Counted from the stretch's first letter, positions 6,686-15,539 are shown. The stretch: 64,000 nt of DNA from DASQUK01 sp963717085 (GCA_963717085.1 CAVQVM010000002.1:372001-436000); one strand, 5' to 3'. Numbers and translations: made by a program. Notes: generated by a model not told the origin, from the sequence alone.

Positions 6686-8293
6686 CTAGCGGGAGGCGCG
6701 ACGCTGCTCGGCGCGGCGCTCGGAGGCGAGGCGTTCCAACTCGGGCTCCGGGGAGTGGTCCGTGAACCGCATCGCCTCGGCCACTGCCCGATGGCCGGCC
6801 TGCTCGGTGATCAGCCGGTGCATCTGCTGGGCCACGAGGCGGTACGCGGGATGGCCCTGGGGAGTGGTACGGAGCTCGATGAGGTGCATGGCCTCGCGGG
6901 CGTTCATCTCCATGACGAAGCGGATCCGATACGCAAGCGACACCGCATAGGGGGCCTGTACCGGGAACCGGTCTGCGAGCGCGTCGTGCAGGGATGCCGA
7001 GCGTTCCATCGCCTCGTCGAACGTGGCGGTGAGGCCCGCCAGGTCGACGGCCTCGGGCCGGGTGTAGCCGTGACGGGGCGACAGCGGCTGCCATTCGATC
7101 GTGAGCAGGCGGTGCCGCTGGAGATCGCGAAAGGCGCCGTAGTCGGCCAGGATGTCGAACCGGTAGCCCGGCCGCTCGAACGCCCGGCCGGGGCGGTGGC
7201 GCCGGTTGCTGCGCTCGCCCACGTAGGTCCGCACCACCGCCAGCCGCTCGTCGACCGACATGGCCCGCACCCGGGCCTCGATCTCGGCGTCGGAGAGCTG
7301 GGTGTAGGGGTAGAGCATCGAGGCGACGAGCTTGACCTCGGCATCGGGGTCGAAGTCGACAAGGCGAACGCCCGGTGCCTCGTCGCCGGCGGCGGCGTCC
7401 GGGAACAGCCGCGCCGCCAGCTCCTCCATGTGCATGCGGGTGCCGGCGAGGTACGTGCTGGCGGCCACGCCTCGGTCGGTGAGGTCCACGCGCTTGAGGA
7501 AGCTGGGAATCACCTTGCGCAGCTCGGTGAGCATGAGGTCGGCGTAGCTGCGGGCCTCGGGCAGGGGGTGGGCACGCATGCGCAGCAGCAGCGCCTCGTA
7601 CGCCTGGCCCGTGCCGTAGATGCCGACGTTGGACAGCGAGGCAGCCGGCAGCACGCCGCGCACCGCGTCGAGCGCCTTGGCCTTGAGGGCCTGCCGGTAG
7701 ATGAAGTCGCTGTCCGCCGGATCCTTGGGGAAGCGGTCGCGGAAGAACTCGCTCATCGTCGAGGCCAGCTCGGCATAGGTGTCGAACAGGCGGTCGAGGT
7801 CGCCCACGTAGCGCAGGCCCAGGTGGCTCCCGAGCACCTCCGGGTCGCGGTGGTAGCGGTAGCGGCCACCGATGCGGGCGTCGTACGCGATGTAGCGGGT
7901 CGACTGCTCGAGGTACGACATCAGGCGGCCGCGCTCGAGGACCTTCGTCAAGATGTTGGAGGCCTGCTCGCACGCCAGGTGCACACCCCCGAGCTGGGCC
8001 ACCGAGTCGTCGCCGTACTCCAGGAACACGCGGTCGTACAGCTCCTCGGCGCGCTGCAGGCCAACGGTCGCGTCGACCGAAGCATCGCCGGCTATGTCGA
8101 GGTCGCCTACGAACTCGTCGAGGAACAGCCGGCGCAGGCTCTTGGGCGAACGGGAGTACCGAGCGAACAGGGCCCCCTTCACGACCTCCGGCAGGTTGAC
8201 CAGGGCGAACACGGGCCCGTCGAGGTTGGTGAAGTACCGCCTCAGGACGTCGGCCTCGGCGGGGGTGAACTCCTCGCTGACGTAGACAGTCAT
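6686..8293 (-). CDS. Double-length ThyX-like FAD-dependent thymidylate synthase family protein
   Basis: The 535-residue protein is about twice the length of ordinary ThyX (220-250) and reads as two tandem ThyX domains. The family motif is RHRxxSxNExSxRY. The N-terminal half has RGRLMSYLEQSTRY: His is lost but Ser, Glu, Ser and Arg-Tyr are kept. The C-terminal half has RHRLLTIEWQPLSPRHGY: RHR is kept but the Ser is Thr and the rest has diverged. ThyX transfers a methylene group from folate to dUMP using FAD. Each half keeps what the other has lost, so a composite site is possible; catalysis is not assured. ATG 8293 gives MTVYVSEEF; frame extension upstream runs through the inserted repeat element. 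Confidence 0.8.
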   Translation of the reverse strand: MTVYVSEEFTPAEADVLRRYFTNLDGPVFALVNLPEVVKGALFARYSRSPKSLRRLFLDEFVGDLDIAGDASVDATVGLQRAEELYDRVFLEYGDDSVAQLGGVHLACEQASNILTKVLERGRLMSYLEQSTRYIAYDARIGGRYRYHRDPEVLGSHLGLRYVGDLDRLFDTYAELASTMSEFFRDRFPKDPADSDFIYRQALKAKALDAVRGVLPAASLSNVGIYGTGQAYEALLLRMRAHPLPEARSYADLMLTELRKVIPSFLKRVDLTDRGVAASTYLAGTRMHMEELAARLFPDAAAGDEAPGVRLVDFDPDAEVKLVASMLYPYTQLSDAEIEARVRAMSVDERLAVVRTYVGERSNRRHRPGRAFERPGYRFDILADYGAFRDLQRHRLLTIEWQPLSPRHGYTRPEAVDLAGLTATFDEAMERSASLHDALADRFPVQAPYAVSLAYRIRFVMEMNAREAMHLIELRTTPQGHPAYRLVAQQMHRLITEQAGHRAVAEAMRFTDHSPEPELERLASERRAEQRRASR

Positions 8294-8296
8294 AAG

Positions 8297-8421
8297 AGGC
8301 TGAGCGGGTAGGCCCGCAGGTGAGCACAGAACCGTACGGGATTTGCAGCGTTGGCCCAGGACACACAGCTCGGCCTCCGGTAGGGCTGACCCCGGTGCGC
8401 CAAGACGACGTTCCTGTCCGC
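8297..8421. repeat. Structured MITE-like repeat element, copy 2
   Basis: Partner of the element at 4340-4455. It is flanked by a perfect 12-bp direct repeat, GACAGTCATAAG at 8285-8296 and 8422-8433, whose left copy contains the thyX start codon; this looks like a target-site duplication. The end helix GCGGGTAGG (8304-8312) with CCTGTCCGC (8413-8421) is kept through two G-U pairs where copy 1 has A-U and U-A. The helix GGCTGAGC/GCTCGGCC (8298-8305, 8368-8375) is likewise kept with one G-U pair. It therefore forms or abuts the thyX leader. A 10-base insertion relative to copy 1 lies near 8393-8402. Confidence 0.7.
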
Positions 8422-8524
8422 GACAGTCATAAGGGAGGCCGATCGTACGGCGGGCCATCTGCACCGCCGCGGATGCCGGCGGGCACCAGCATCGCCCGTG
8501 GCGGCGCTGCGCGACCGGCCTCGG

Positions 8525-9745
8525 TCACCCCGCCCGCTCGGCCGGGCGGTGGGTGGCGACCGCCGCCTCCCACTCGCTGCGGGCCAGGCCGACGAGCTCC
8601 CGATCGAGCCACAGGTCGGCCACCGTGAACGCCAGCGCCTTGGCGCCGTCGATCACGGCGCGGTCGCCCTCGGGCCCGCCGGCGAAGCCGGCGAAGGCCG
8701 GCGTGTGGATGGGCACGCCCGGCGGCGCGACCTGGATCATCGGGTGGATTGCCGGGATCTCGTAGCTGACGTTGCCCATGTCGGTGCTCCCCACGACCCG
8801 GCCCTTCGATGACGGCTGCCTGACGATGCGGCCCAGCGCCTCGGCGTTGGCGCGGTACCGCTCGCCGATGGCCCGGTTGTCGAGCATGTCGGCGTAGACG
8901 ACGTCGCTCCACTCGACGTCCATCTCGCAGCCGGCGGCGTCGGCACCCCCCTGCAGGCACGCGAGGAACCGGGCCTTCAGCCGGTCCAACCCCGCCAGCG
9001 TCGGCGACCGCACCATCCACTGGCTGCGCGCCGAAGCGGGCACGATGTTGGGCTTGTCACCGCCATGGCTGATGATGCCGTGGACGCGCTCGCCCGGGGC
9101 GATGTGCTGGCGCAGCGCCGCCACGTTGACGTAGCCGAGCACGGCGGCGTCGAGCGCGTTGCGGCCGCGATGCGGGTACGCCGCGGCGTGCGCCGCCTCG
9201 CCGGTGTAGCTGATCGCCACCTCGTGGACCGCGATCACGTCCATCGCCAGCAAGTCGGCGTCGGCGGGGTGGACCATGAGCGCGGCGTCGACACCGGCGA
9301 AGGCGCCCGCGTCGATCAACCGCAGCTTGCCGCCGCCGCCCTCCTCCGCCGGCGTGCCGATCACGGCCACACGGCCGCCGAGCTCCTCGGCGAGTGCGGC
9401 CGCGGCCAGTCCCGCCCCCAGCCCCGCGGCGGCGATGACGTTGTGGCCGCACGCGTGCCCGATGGCCGGCAGTGCGTCGTATTCGCACAGGACGGCGACG
9501 GTCGGTCCGGCGGAGCCGGCGTGGGCCTCGAACGCGGTCTCGATGCCTCGGGCGGAGCGGGTGACGCTGAGGCCCCCGTCCTCGAGCAGGCGGGTCAGCA
9601 GGTCGTGGGCGAAGTGTTCCTCGTAGCCCAGCTCGGGCCGGGCGTGGATCTGGCGGGACAGGTCGACCAGGACGTCGCGGCGTCGGTCGACCTCGGCGGC
9701 CAGGCGGGCCTTGGCGTCGGACAGGTCGGTGGCGGGGCCGTCCAT
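8525..9745 (-). CDS. M20 family metallo-amidohydrolase
   Basis: This 406-residue protein belongs to the M20 peptidase/amidohydrolase family near AbgB and aminoacylase-type enzymes. It shows IHARPELGYEEHFA, the metal-site motif IGHACGHNV (Cys and His), GTPAEEGGGGK with the catalytic Glu pair, and HGGDKPNIVPASA in the lid domain. GSTDMGNVSYEIPAIHPM supplies the C-terminal metal ligand region. It hydrolyses an amide bond of an N-acyl or aminobenzoyl amino acid; the substrate is not identifiable. It is preceded upstream (63 bases) by the MDR oxidoreductase, probably on the same transcript. It has no signal peptide. Confidence 0.88.
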   Translation of the reverse strand: MDGPATDLSDAKARLAAEVDRRRDVLVDLSRQIHARPELGYEEHFAHDLLTRLLEDGGLSVTRSARGIETAFEAHAGSAGPTVAVLCEYDALPAIGHACGHNVIAAAGLGAGLAAAALAEELGGRVAVIGTPAEEGGGGKLRLIDAGAFAGVDAALMVHPADADLLAMDVIAVHEVAISYTGEAAHAAAYPHRGRNALDAAVLGYVNVAALRQHIAPGERVHGIISHGGDKPNIVPASARSQWMVRSPTLAGLDRLKARFLACLQGGADAAGCEMDVEWSDVVYADMLDNRAIGERYRANAEALGRIVRQPSSKGRVVGSTDMGNVSYEIPAIHPMIQVAPPGVPIHTPAFAGFAGGPEGDRAVIDGAKALAFTVADLWLDRELVGLARSEWEAAVATHRPAERAG

Positions 9746-9808
9746 CCCGTCACGCTAGTGGCGTGCGGGCGCGGCAGGATGGGCCGCTCGATCCGACGCG
9801 AGCGCGTA

Positions 9809-10798
9809 TTAGTGCCTCGGGTGGCGGAGCACGACCTTGCCGAGCTGCGCGCTCTCGCGGAGCCGTTCGAGCGCGGCCGGGTAGTCCTCGAGGTCGAATG
9901 CCTCGTCGACGGTGACGGGGAGTCCCTGGGCGACGAGCCGGGTCACGTCGGCGAACTCCGGGTACGAGCCCATGGTCGAGCCGATGATCTCGATCTGCTT
10001 GAAGAACAGGCGCGGCAGGCTGAGCTCCACCGTCTGTCCCGACGTGCCTCCGCACACCACCAGGCGGCCCCCCGGGCGCAGCGCCTTCATCGAGCGGTCC
10101 CAGGTGGCGGGGCCCACGCTCTCGACCACCACGTCGACCTGCACCGGCCAATCTGCGTCGGAGGCGAACGCGTCGGCCGCGCCCAACGCGATCGCCTGCT
10201 TGCGCTTGGCGGCATCGCGGGATGTTGCGTACACGACCGCACCCAGGCGGCCGGCCAGCGCCAGGGCTGCGGTGCTCACCCCGCCGCCGACGCCCACCAC
10301 GAGCACGGACTCGCCGGCGGTCAGCGCCGCGCGCCGGAGCATGCGCCAGGCCGTGAGCGTGGCGAGCGGGTAGGCGGCGCACTCCTCCCAGGCGCGCCCG
10401 GCGGGCCGGGCCACGACGTTTCGCCCCGGGACCACGAGCAGCTCGCCGTGGCCGCCCCAGCGGTGCTCACCCACTATCTCGAAGCCGGCGCCGAGGGGCG
10501 AGTCGATGCCGTGCTCCACGACCGCCTCGAGCGGTGCCACCGCCGGGTTGACCACCACCTCGTCGCCCGGCACCAGGTGGCCGACACCCTCCCCGACCGC
10601 GTCGACGATCCCGGCGACGTCGCAGCCGGGCACGTGCGGCAGCGGGGGCCGCGGCATCCCCCGCGTCAGCCACAGGTCCATGTGGTTGAGGGCCGATGCC
10701 ACAGGCCGGACCCGCACGTCGCCGGGACCGACAACGGGATCGTCGATGGCGCCGAAGCGGTAGCCGCCGGGCGACTCGTCGAGGATCCAGGCGCGCAC
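9809..10798 (-). CDS. MDR superfamily alcohol dehydrogenase/quinone oxidoreductase
   Basis: The 329-residue product has the GroES-like N-terminal fold (ALNHMDLWLTRG, HVPGCDVAGIV) and a Rossmann domain with VLVVGVGGGVSTAALALA as the NAD(P) loop. The LFFKQIEIIGSTMGSYPEF stretch near residue 275 and the ending LGKVVLRHPRH are typical. The four structural zinc cysteines of classical ADHs are absent, so it is closer to the non-structural-zinc or quinone-reductase branch. I place the start at GTG 10798 (MRAWILDE); an upstream TTG at 10816 is possible. Substrate unknown. Confidence 0.83.
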   Translation of the reverse strand: MRAWILDESPGGYRFGAIDDPVVGPGDVRVRPVASALNHMDLWLTRGMPRPPLPHVPGCDVAGIVDAVGEGVGHLVPGDEVVVNPAVAPLEAVVEHGIDSPLGAGFEIVGEHRWGGHGELLVVPGRNVVARPAGRAWEECAAYPLATLTAWRMLRRAALTAGESVLVVGVGGGVSTAALALAGRLGAVVYATSRDAAKRKQAIALGAADAFASDADWPVQVDVVVESVGPATWDRSMKALRPGGRLVVCGGTSGQTVELSLPRLFFKQIEIIGSTMGSYPEFADVTRLVAQGLPVTVDEAFDLEDYPAALERLRESAQLGKVVLRHPRH

Positions 10799-10832
10799 GG
10801 ACGCCGAACCTAACAACCGGCGACGACCGGGC

Positions 10833-11450
10833 TCACACGACGCAGACGAGCGCGTCGGGATCGACGCGGACCGACAGGTTGGTGGCGGCGGCGACCCGTT
10901 CGCCGTCGAGCCACACCCCGGTGGGGCGGTCGAACTCGATCTGGAACGCGGGGCGGCGGGACTGCTCGATGGCCGGGTGCGGGACGTGGCCGCCCGTGGG
11001 CAGCCGCCCCCTCGCCTGGATGCGGTCGGTCAGCGTCATTCCGGCGCCCACGACCACCATGTCGAGGAGGCCGTCGTTCGGGTGCGCTCGCGGGGCCACG
11101 TCCCAGTCGCCCAGGAACTCGGCGTTCATGGCCGCCAGGAGCGGCCCGCGCCACCACGACCGCCGCGCCACCAGGTGGGCCACGAACCAGTGCAGCCGTC
11201 CGTCCAGGAGGACCGCCCCGAGGTCGACCGGCAGCCGCGCCGCCTCTCCAGACCGCAGTCGGGCGACGTCGCCACGGCCGCCGAGAGTGCGGCACAGGTC
11301 GCCGCCTGCCAGCCCCAGCGGTGGGGGGCGCTCTCCGACCCGCCGCGCCCGCTCGACGACCCGGCGCGCCTCGATGTCGCTGTGCACGACGATGCCGTCC
11401 TCGGCCAGCCGTCCCGGCTCCCCCCAACCCTCGCCCTTCCGGACGGTCAA
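10833..11450 (-). CDS. Diacylglycerol/lipid kinase-like beta-sandwich domain protein
   Basis: This 205-residue protein resembles the C-terminal domain of YegS/DagK lipid kinases: PLGLAGGDLCRTLG resembles the GGDGT/GTANDLAR loop, LHWFVAHLVARRSWWRG and DWDVAPRAHPNDGLLDMVVV are beta-sandwich strands, and PTGVWLDGERV near the end matches the family. The N-terminal nucleotide-binding domain is missing, so it is probably not a stand-alone kinase. The TTG start at 11450 overlaps the helY stop by 4 bases (TTGA), implying translational coupling. Reading the frame further upstream only runs antisense-like through helY. Confidence 0.6.
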   Translation of the reverse strand: MTVRKGEGWGEPGRLAEDGIVVHSDIEARRVVERARRVGERPPPLGLAGGDLCRTLGGRGDVARLRSGEAARLPVDLGAVLLDGRLHWFVAHLVARRSWWRGPLLAAMNAEFLGDWDVAPRAHPNDGLLDMVVVGAGMTLTDRIQARGRLPTGGHVPHPAIEQSRRPAFQIEFDRPTGVWLDGERVAAATNLSVRVDPDALVCVV

Positions 11451-14137
11451 GGGGCGTCCAGCGTGTGCGCGGCCGAGGCGCCCACCACCTCGTCGAGCGT
11501 GGACGAGATCGACACGACACCCCGGTGCAGCGCCTCGGCGGCCTGGCGGGCGGCGCGGGTGGTGTCGGGATTGGGGGCGACCTCGCCGATCTGGCGCACG
11601 AGATCGATGAGCGTCTTGACGTTGCGGACGAAGTCGCCGCCGGACACGTCCTCGTCGCCCAGCACCTCGCCCAGGGGCTCCCCTGCCGCCCAGGCGTGCG
11701 CGAGCGCCAGAAAGCCGGGGTCGGGCGGACGCGTGGCAGGGAGGCCCGCCGCCTCCTCGTCGGCGCGCAGCTCCTCCGCCAGCCGCTCGAGCTCGCCCCA
11801 GCGGCCCCGCACCAGGCGGGACGGGAACCACGGCGGCGGCGCCGGACCGGGCCCCCGCTGCTCGTAGGTGAAGCACGACACCAGGCCGGCCAGGGCGGCC
11901 GGGTCCAGGCCGTCGAGCAGCCCGCTAGCCATGGCCTCGGCGACCAGGAGGTCGCTCTCGTGGTAGGTGCGCGCCAGCACCTCGCCGCGCGGGGTGAGCG
12001 CCCAGCCGTCGAGGTAGCCCCAGGCCTCGAGCAGCCGGAGCACCCGGTCGAACCGGCGGGCCAGGGACTCGGTGCGCGACCGGACCTCGCGGCGCATGTC
12101 CGACAGCTCGCGCCGGGCGCGGTCCAACTGGCCGAGCGCGCGTAGGTGCCGGTCCCGGTCCGGGCAGTCGTGCACGGGATGGTCGGCCAGGGGCGCCGGC
12201 TCGGGGACGCGCTCGGACGTGTCGGCCAGGGCGGCCGAACGGGTGGGCTTCGGCGCCAGCCGGGCCCGCCGCACCTCGTCCGCCAGCTTGTGCTGGAAGG
12301 CCCGGTTGTTGGGGGCATAGGGGACGGGCATCTCCACCCGCCCTAGGCGCACGGGCGGGTCGGCCACATCGTCGGCGCCCAGCGTCAGCCGATCGCCGTC
12401 CGCGTCGATGCCACGCACCTTCACCGCACCGCCCTTGCGGTAGGCGACGGACAGCACGGCCAGCCGCCGGCCGGCCACCTCGACGACGTCGCCGGGCATG
12501 AGCCGCGACAGGGCGTACTCGACCGCTCCGGTCACCGGCGGCCGCGCCGCCGGGGCTTCGCCATGGGCCTGGCGCAGCTGGCGATACTCCTCGACGTCGC
12601 CGCGGTCGCATCCGGCCTCGCGCTCGAGCCGGGCGATGCGCTCCTGCTGGCGCTCGATCCGGGTCTCGAAGCGCACGACGGCCCGGTCCGCCTGGAACTG
12701 CGCCAGCGACAGGTTGAGCAGGTGGTGGGCGTCGGCGGGCTCGTAGCGCCGCACCAGGTTGGCGGCCATGTTGTACGTCGGCCGGAACGCCGAGCGCAGG
12801 CCGTACGTGCGGCTGGACGCCAACGAGGCCACCTGGTCGAAGGGCACGAACGGCGACCACAGGACGATGGCGTAGCCGAGGTCGTCGATGCCGCGCCTCC
12901 CGGCCCGGCCGGTGAGCTGCGTGTACTCGCCGGGGGTGAGGAACGCCCGCGACTCCCCCGTGAACTTGGTCAGCCGCTCGATCACCACGGTGCGGGCCGG
13001 CATGTTGACCCCGAGCGCGAGCGTCTCGGTGGCGAACACCGCCTTGACCAATCCCTCCACGAAGCAGGCCTCCACCGCCTCCTTGAACGGCGGGACCATG
13101 CCGGCGTGGTGGGCCGCCAGCCCCATCTCGAGCGCAGCCTCCCAGCGGTCGTAGCCCAGGACGTCGAGGTCGTCGTCGGTGAGCGACGCCGTCCGCTCCT
13201 CGACGATCGCGCGGATGCGAGCCCGCTCATCGGGCGTGGTCAGGCGCAGCCCGGCGTCGAGACAGGCGGTGACGGCGTCCTCGCACCCCATCCGGCTGAA
13301 GATGAAGTAGAGCGCCGGCAGTATCTCGCGCTCGGCGAGCATGTCGATGACCTCCGGGCGCCGCGGCGTGAAGAAGCGCCGTCGCGGGCGCCGCGCCGGT
13401 GCCCGGCGGGACGCGCGCCCGTGCAGGGTGTCGTTGTCCAGCCGTTCGGCCTCGGTGTTGGGCCGGCCGTCGACGAGCGTCGGCAGCAGGTGGGGACGCT
13501 CGCTCTGGCGGTCACCGACGAGGTAGAGGTTGCGCAGCTCCACCGGCCGCTGCTCCTCGAGCACCAGCGCGGTGGGTCCACGCACGGTCTCCAGCCACTC
13601 GGCCACCTCCTCGGCGTTGGACACGGTGGCCGACAGGCACACCAGCCGCACCTCGGCCGGGAGGTGGATGATGACCTCCTCCCACACCGGGCCCCGGTAG
13701 GCGTCCTGCAGGTAGTGGACCTCGTCGAGCACGACGAACCGCAGCCCGTTCAGCGCCGGCGAGCCGGCGTAGATCATGTTGCGCAGCACCTCGGTGGTCA
13801 TCACCACCACCGGGGCGTCGCCGTTGATGCTGTTGTCCCCGGTCAGCAGGCCGACGTTGTCGGCGCCGTGCCGCCGGGCCAGGTCGGCGAACTTCTGGTT
13901 GGACAGCGCCTTGATGGGCGTGGTGTAGAAGGCCTTGCGCCCCTCGCTCAGCGCCCGGGCCACGGCGTGCTCGGCCACGACGGTCTTGCCCGAGCCCGTG
14001 GGCGCGGCGACGAGCACGGACCGGCCCTCGTCGAGCCCGTCGATGGCCCGGAGTTGGAAGGGATCGAGCTGAAACGGGTACGTGACGCCACCGGCGCCGT
14101 CCGCCCCGACGTTGGACGCGGGGGGTCCGGCGGTCAC
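11447..14137 (-). CDS. helY: DEAD/DEAH helicase HelY (Ski2/Mtr4-like)
   Basis: An 896-residue superfamily 2 helicase. It has YPFQLDPFQLRAIDGL (Q motif), VAAPTGSGKTVVAEHA (Walker A), TTPIKALSNQKF (Ia), VLDEVHYLQD (DEVH box), LSATVSN (III), and LTGRAGRRGIDDLG (VI), followed by a beta-rich stalk region and a helical C-terminus as in Ski2/Mtr4 proteins. These act on RNA or branched nucleic acids. The GTG start at 14137 overlaps the tatC stop by 4 bases (GTGA). tatC-helY adjacency matches the Mycobacterium tuberculosis order next to the paf genes. Confidence 0.93.
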   Translation of the reverse strand: MTAGPPASNVGADGAGGVTYPFQLDPFQLRAIDGLDEGRSVLVAAPTGSGKTVVAEHAVARALSEGRKAFYTTPIKALSNQKFADLARRHGADNVGLLTGDNSINGDAPVVVMTTEVLRNMIYAGSPALNGLRFVVLDEVHYLQDAYRGPVWEEVIIHLPAEVRLVCLSATVSNAEEVAEWLETVRGPTALVLEEQRPVELRNLYLVGDRQSERPHLLPTLVDGRPNTEAERLDNDTLHGRASRRAPARRPRRRFFTPRRPEVIDMLAEREILPALYFIFSRMGCEDAVTACLDAGLRLTTPDERARIRAIVEERTASLTDDDLDVLGYDRWEAALEMGLAAHHAGMVPPFKEAVEACFVEGLVKAVFATETLALGVNMPARTVVIERLTKFTGESRAFLTPGEYTQLTGRAGRRGIDDLGYAIVLWSPFVPFDQVASLASSRTYGLRSAFRPTYNMAANLVRRYEPADAHHLLNLSLAQFQADRAVVRFETRIERQQERIARLEREAGCDRGDVEEYRQLRQAHGEAPAARPPVTGAVEYALSRLMPGDVVEVAGRRLAVLSVAYRKGGAVKVRGIDADGDRLTLGADDVADPPVRLGRVEMPVPYAPNNRAFQHKLADEVRRARLAPKPTRSAALADTSERVPEPAPLADHPVHDCPDRDRHLRALGQLDRARRELSDMRREVRSRTESLARRFDRVLRLLEAWGYLDGWALTPRGEVLARTYHESDLLVAEAMASGLLDGLDPAALAGLVSCFTYEQRGPGPAPPPWFPSRLVRGRWGELERLAEELRADEEAAGLPATRPPDPGFLALAHAWAAGEPLGEVLGDEDVSGGDFVRNVKTLIDLVRQIGEVAPNPDTTRAARQAAEALHRGVVSISSTLDEVVGASAAHTLDAP

Positions 14138-14910
14138 GCCGCTTCCCGGCGAGCCTGCCGTTTGCCGATGAAGCTGCCAATCAGGATGGCGAGCTCGTAG
14201 AAGATGACCATCGGGACGGACAGCATGAGCATGCTGATGGGGTCGCCGGAGGGCGTGATGACCGCCACGAGGATGCAGATCCCCACGATGGCGAACCGGC
14301 GGGCCCGGCGCAGCGTGTCGGTCTCCACGATGCCGGCCATCTGGAAGAAGATGAGCACGATCGGGAACTCGAACCCGACACCGAAGGCAAGCATCATGTA
14401 CGTGACCAGCTTGAAGTATTTGCCTGCTGTGTAGCCGGTGACGAAGCCCTCGCCGCCGATGTTGATCAGGAAGTCGAAGGCGCGGGGCAGCGTGAAGTAG
14501 GCGAGCGTGGCGCCGAGGACGAACAGCAGGACTGCGGAAACCACGAACGGCACCGCATAGCGCTTCTCGTTGGCGTACAGACCGGGGCTGACGAACCGCC
14601 AGATCTGCCACAGCAGCACCGGCATGGCGAACGCGATGCCCGCGTACAGCGAGGTCCGCATGCGGATGCTGAAGCCCTCGAGGGGGTCGGTCTGCAGCAG
14701 CCTGCCGCCGCCGATCGTGGGGTGGGTGTCGGCGATGTCCTTGTAGGGCTGGATGAGCACGTCGAAGATCTGCGGGTAGAGGATGAAGCCCGCGAGCACC
14801 CCGATGGCCACCGCCACCACGGAGACGATGACGCGGGTGCGCAGCTCCGTCAGGTGCTCGACCAGCGTCATTCCCTGCTCGGGCGACGCCGCTCTCTCGG
14901 CGGTGCTCAT
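14134..14910 (-). CDS. tatC: Twin-arginine translocase subunit TatC
   Basis: The 258-residue membrane protein shows the TatC features: MTLVEHLTELRTRVIVSV at the N-terminus (the conserved HLxELRxR that contacts Tat signal peptides), then six hydrophobic spans, with FRMRTSLYAGI-like SIRMRTSLYAGIAFAMPVLL, VSPGLYANEKRYAVPF and FGVGFEFPIVLIFFQ. It forms the receptor core of the Tat export system in the cytoplasmic membrane. It is downstream of tatB by 44 bases and overlaps helY, so the three are likely one operon. Confidence 0.95.
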   Translation of the reverse strand: MSTAERAASPEQGMTLVEHLTELRTRVIVSVVAVAIGVLAGFILYPQIFDVLIQPYKDIADTHPTIGGGRLLQTDPLEGFSIRMRTSLYAGIAFAMPVLLWQIWRFVSPGLYANEKRYAVPFVVSAVLLFVLGATLAYFTLPRAFDFLINIGGEGFVTGYTAGKYFKLVTYMMLAFGVGFEFPIVLIFFQMAGIVETDTLRRARRFAIVGICILVAVITPSGDPISMLMLSVPMVIFYELAILIGSFIGKRQARREAA

Positions 14911-14954
14911 CGCGGATGGTTAACCGGCACTACGTGCTCGCACACGACGGTCTC

Positions 14955-15434
14955 CTAGGAGGCGGCGCGCTCGTCACCGAGCTCCGGCCCTGATTCGGCG
15001 GCCGGCACCCCATCGGATGTCGGCTGGTCGCCGGGGCCCACGATGGCGTCGAGGGCGTCGGCGATCACGGGCGCGACGCTGGTGTCGCGCCCGGCGCCGT
15101 CGTCGGGCTCGGGCTCGAATGCGACCGGCGCGGGTGCAACCTGCTCCCCGGCGTCGCCGTCATCGGTCTCCTCGTCGTCGATGTCCGGGTTCGCCTCGGC
15201 CACCGCCGCGGCCAGGGGCACGGCCTCCCGGCGGCGGGGCGCGCTGGCTTCACCTGCGACATCGCTGTCCTCGAACGCATCGCGCAGCTCCTGCTGGAAC
15301 CCCGACGAGATGCGGCGCACCTCCCCCACCACGCGGCCGAACGTGCGCATCGCGTCCGGTAAGCGCTGTGGGCCGAGCACGATCAACGCGATGAGCACGA
15401 TGACCAGCAGCTCGCCGCCGCCGATGTTGAACAT
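14955..15434 (-). CDS. tatB: Sec-independent translocase TatB-like protein
   Basis: This 159-residue protein starts MFNIGGGELLVIVLIALIVL, a single transmembrane span, followed by the hinge GPQRLPD and an amphipathic helix (AMRTFGRVVGEVRRISSGFQ). The rest is acidic and disordered. The Glu at position 8 and the long tail point to TatB rather than TatA. TatB pairs with TatC in signal-peptide recognition. ATG 15434 gives the exact family N-terminus; an upstream start would add residues before the membrane span. No second TatA-type gene is in this window. Confidence 0.87.
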   Translation of the reverse strand: MFNIGGGELLVIVLIALIVLGPQRLPDAMRTFGRVVGEVRRISSGFQQELRDAFEDSDVAGEASAPRRREAVPLAAAVAEANPDIDDEETDDGDAGEQVAPAPVAFEPEPDDGAGRDTSVAPVIADALDAIVGPGDQPTSDGVPAAESGPELGDERAAS

Positions 15435-15539
15435 GGCGCGAGTGTATGGGGGTTGCTCCGGTCGGACACGGCGCCCCACCATCGGCGCGATGGCCGGGGA
15501 GCCCACCGGTGGGACCGATCGCACCACTCCGGCCGGCGG

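Noticed and set aside
6682..6693. CCCGCTAGCGGG palindrome as a terminator for thyX
   Set aside because: It includes the thyX stop codon, but there is no loop and no T-run, so a functional hairpin is doubtful.
4340..8421. The repeat elements as a short conserved protein
   Set aside because: On the minus strand both copies read a similar peptide (SALxEAELC...CKSRT), but substitutions are not concentrated at third positions and a 10-base indel breaks the frame.
8294..8464. Upstream extension of thyX
   Set aside because: The extra 57 codons are the inserted repeat element; MTVYVSEEF at 8293 is the natural start.
9065..10813. 582-codon plus-strand open frame
   Set aside because: It spans two unrelated minus-strand genes (M20 hydrolase and MDR oxidoreductase), as only a shadow frame would.
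14138..14611. Upstream extension of helY
   Set aside because: The added residues are the out-of-frame reading of tatC; the GTGA overlap at 14137 gives the natural start.
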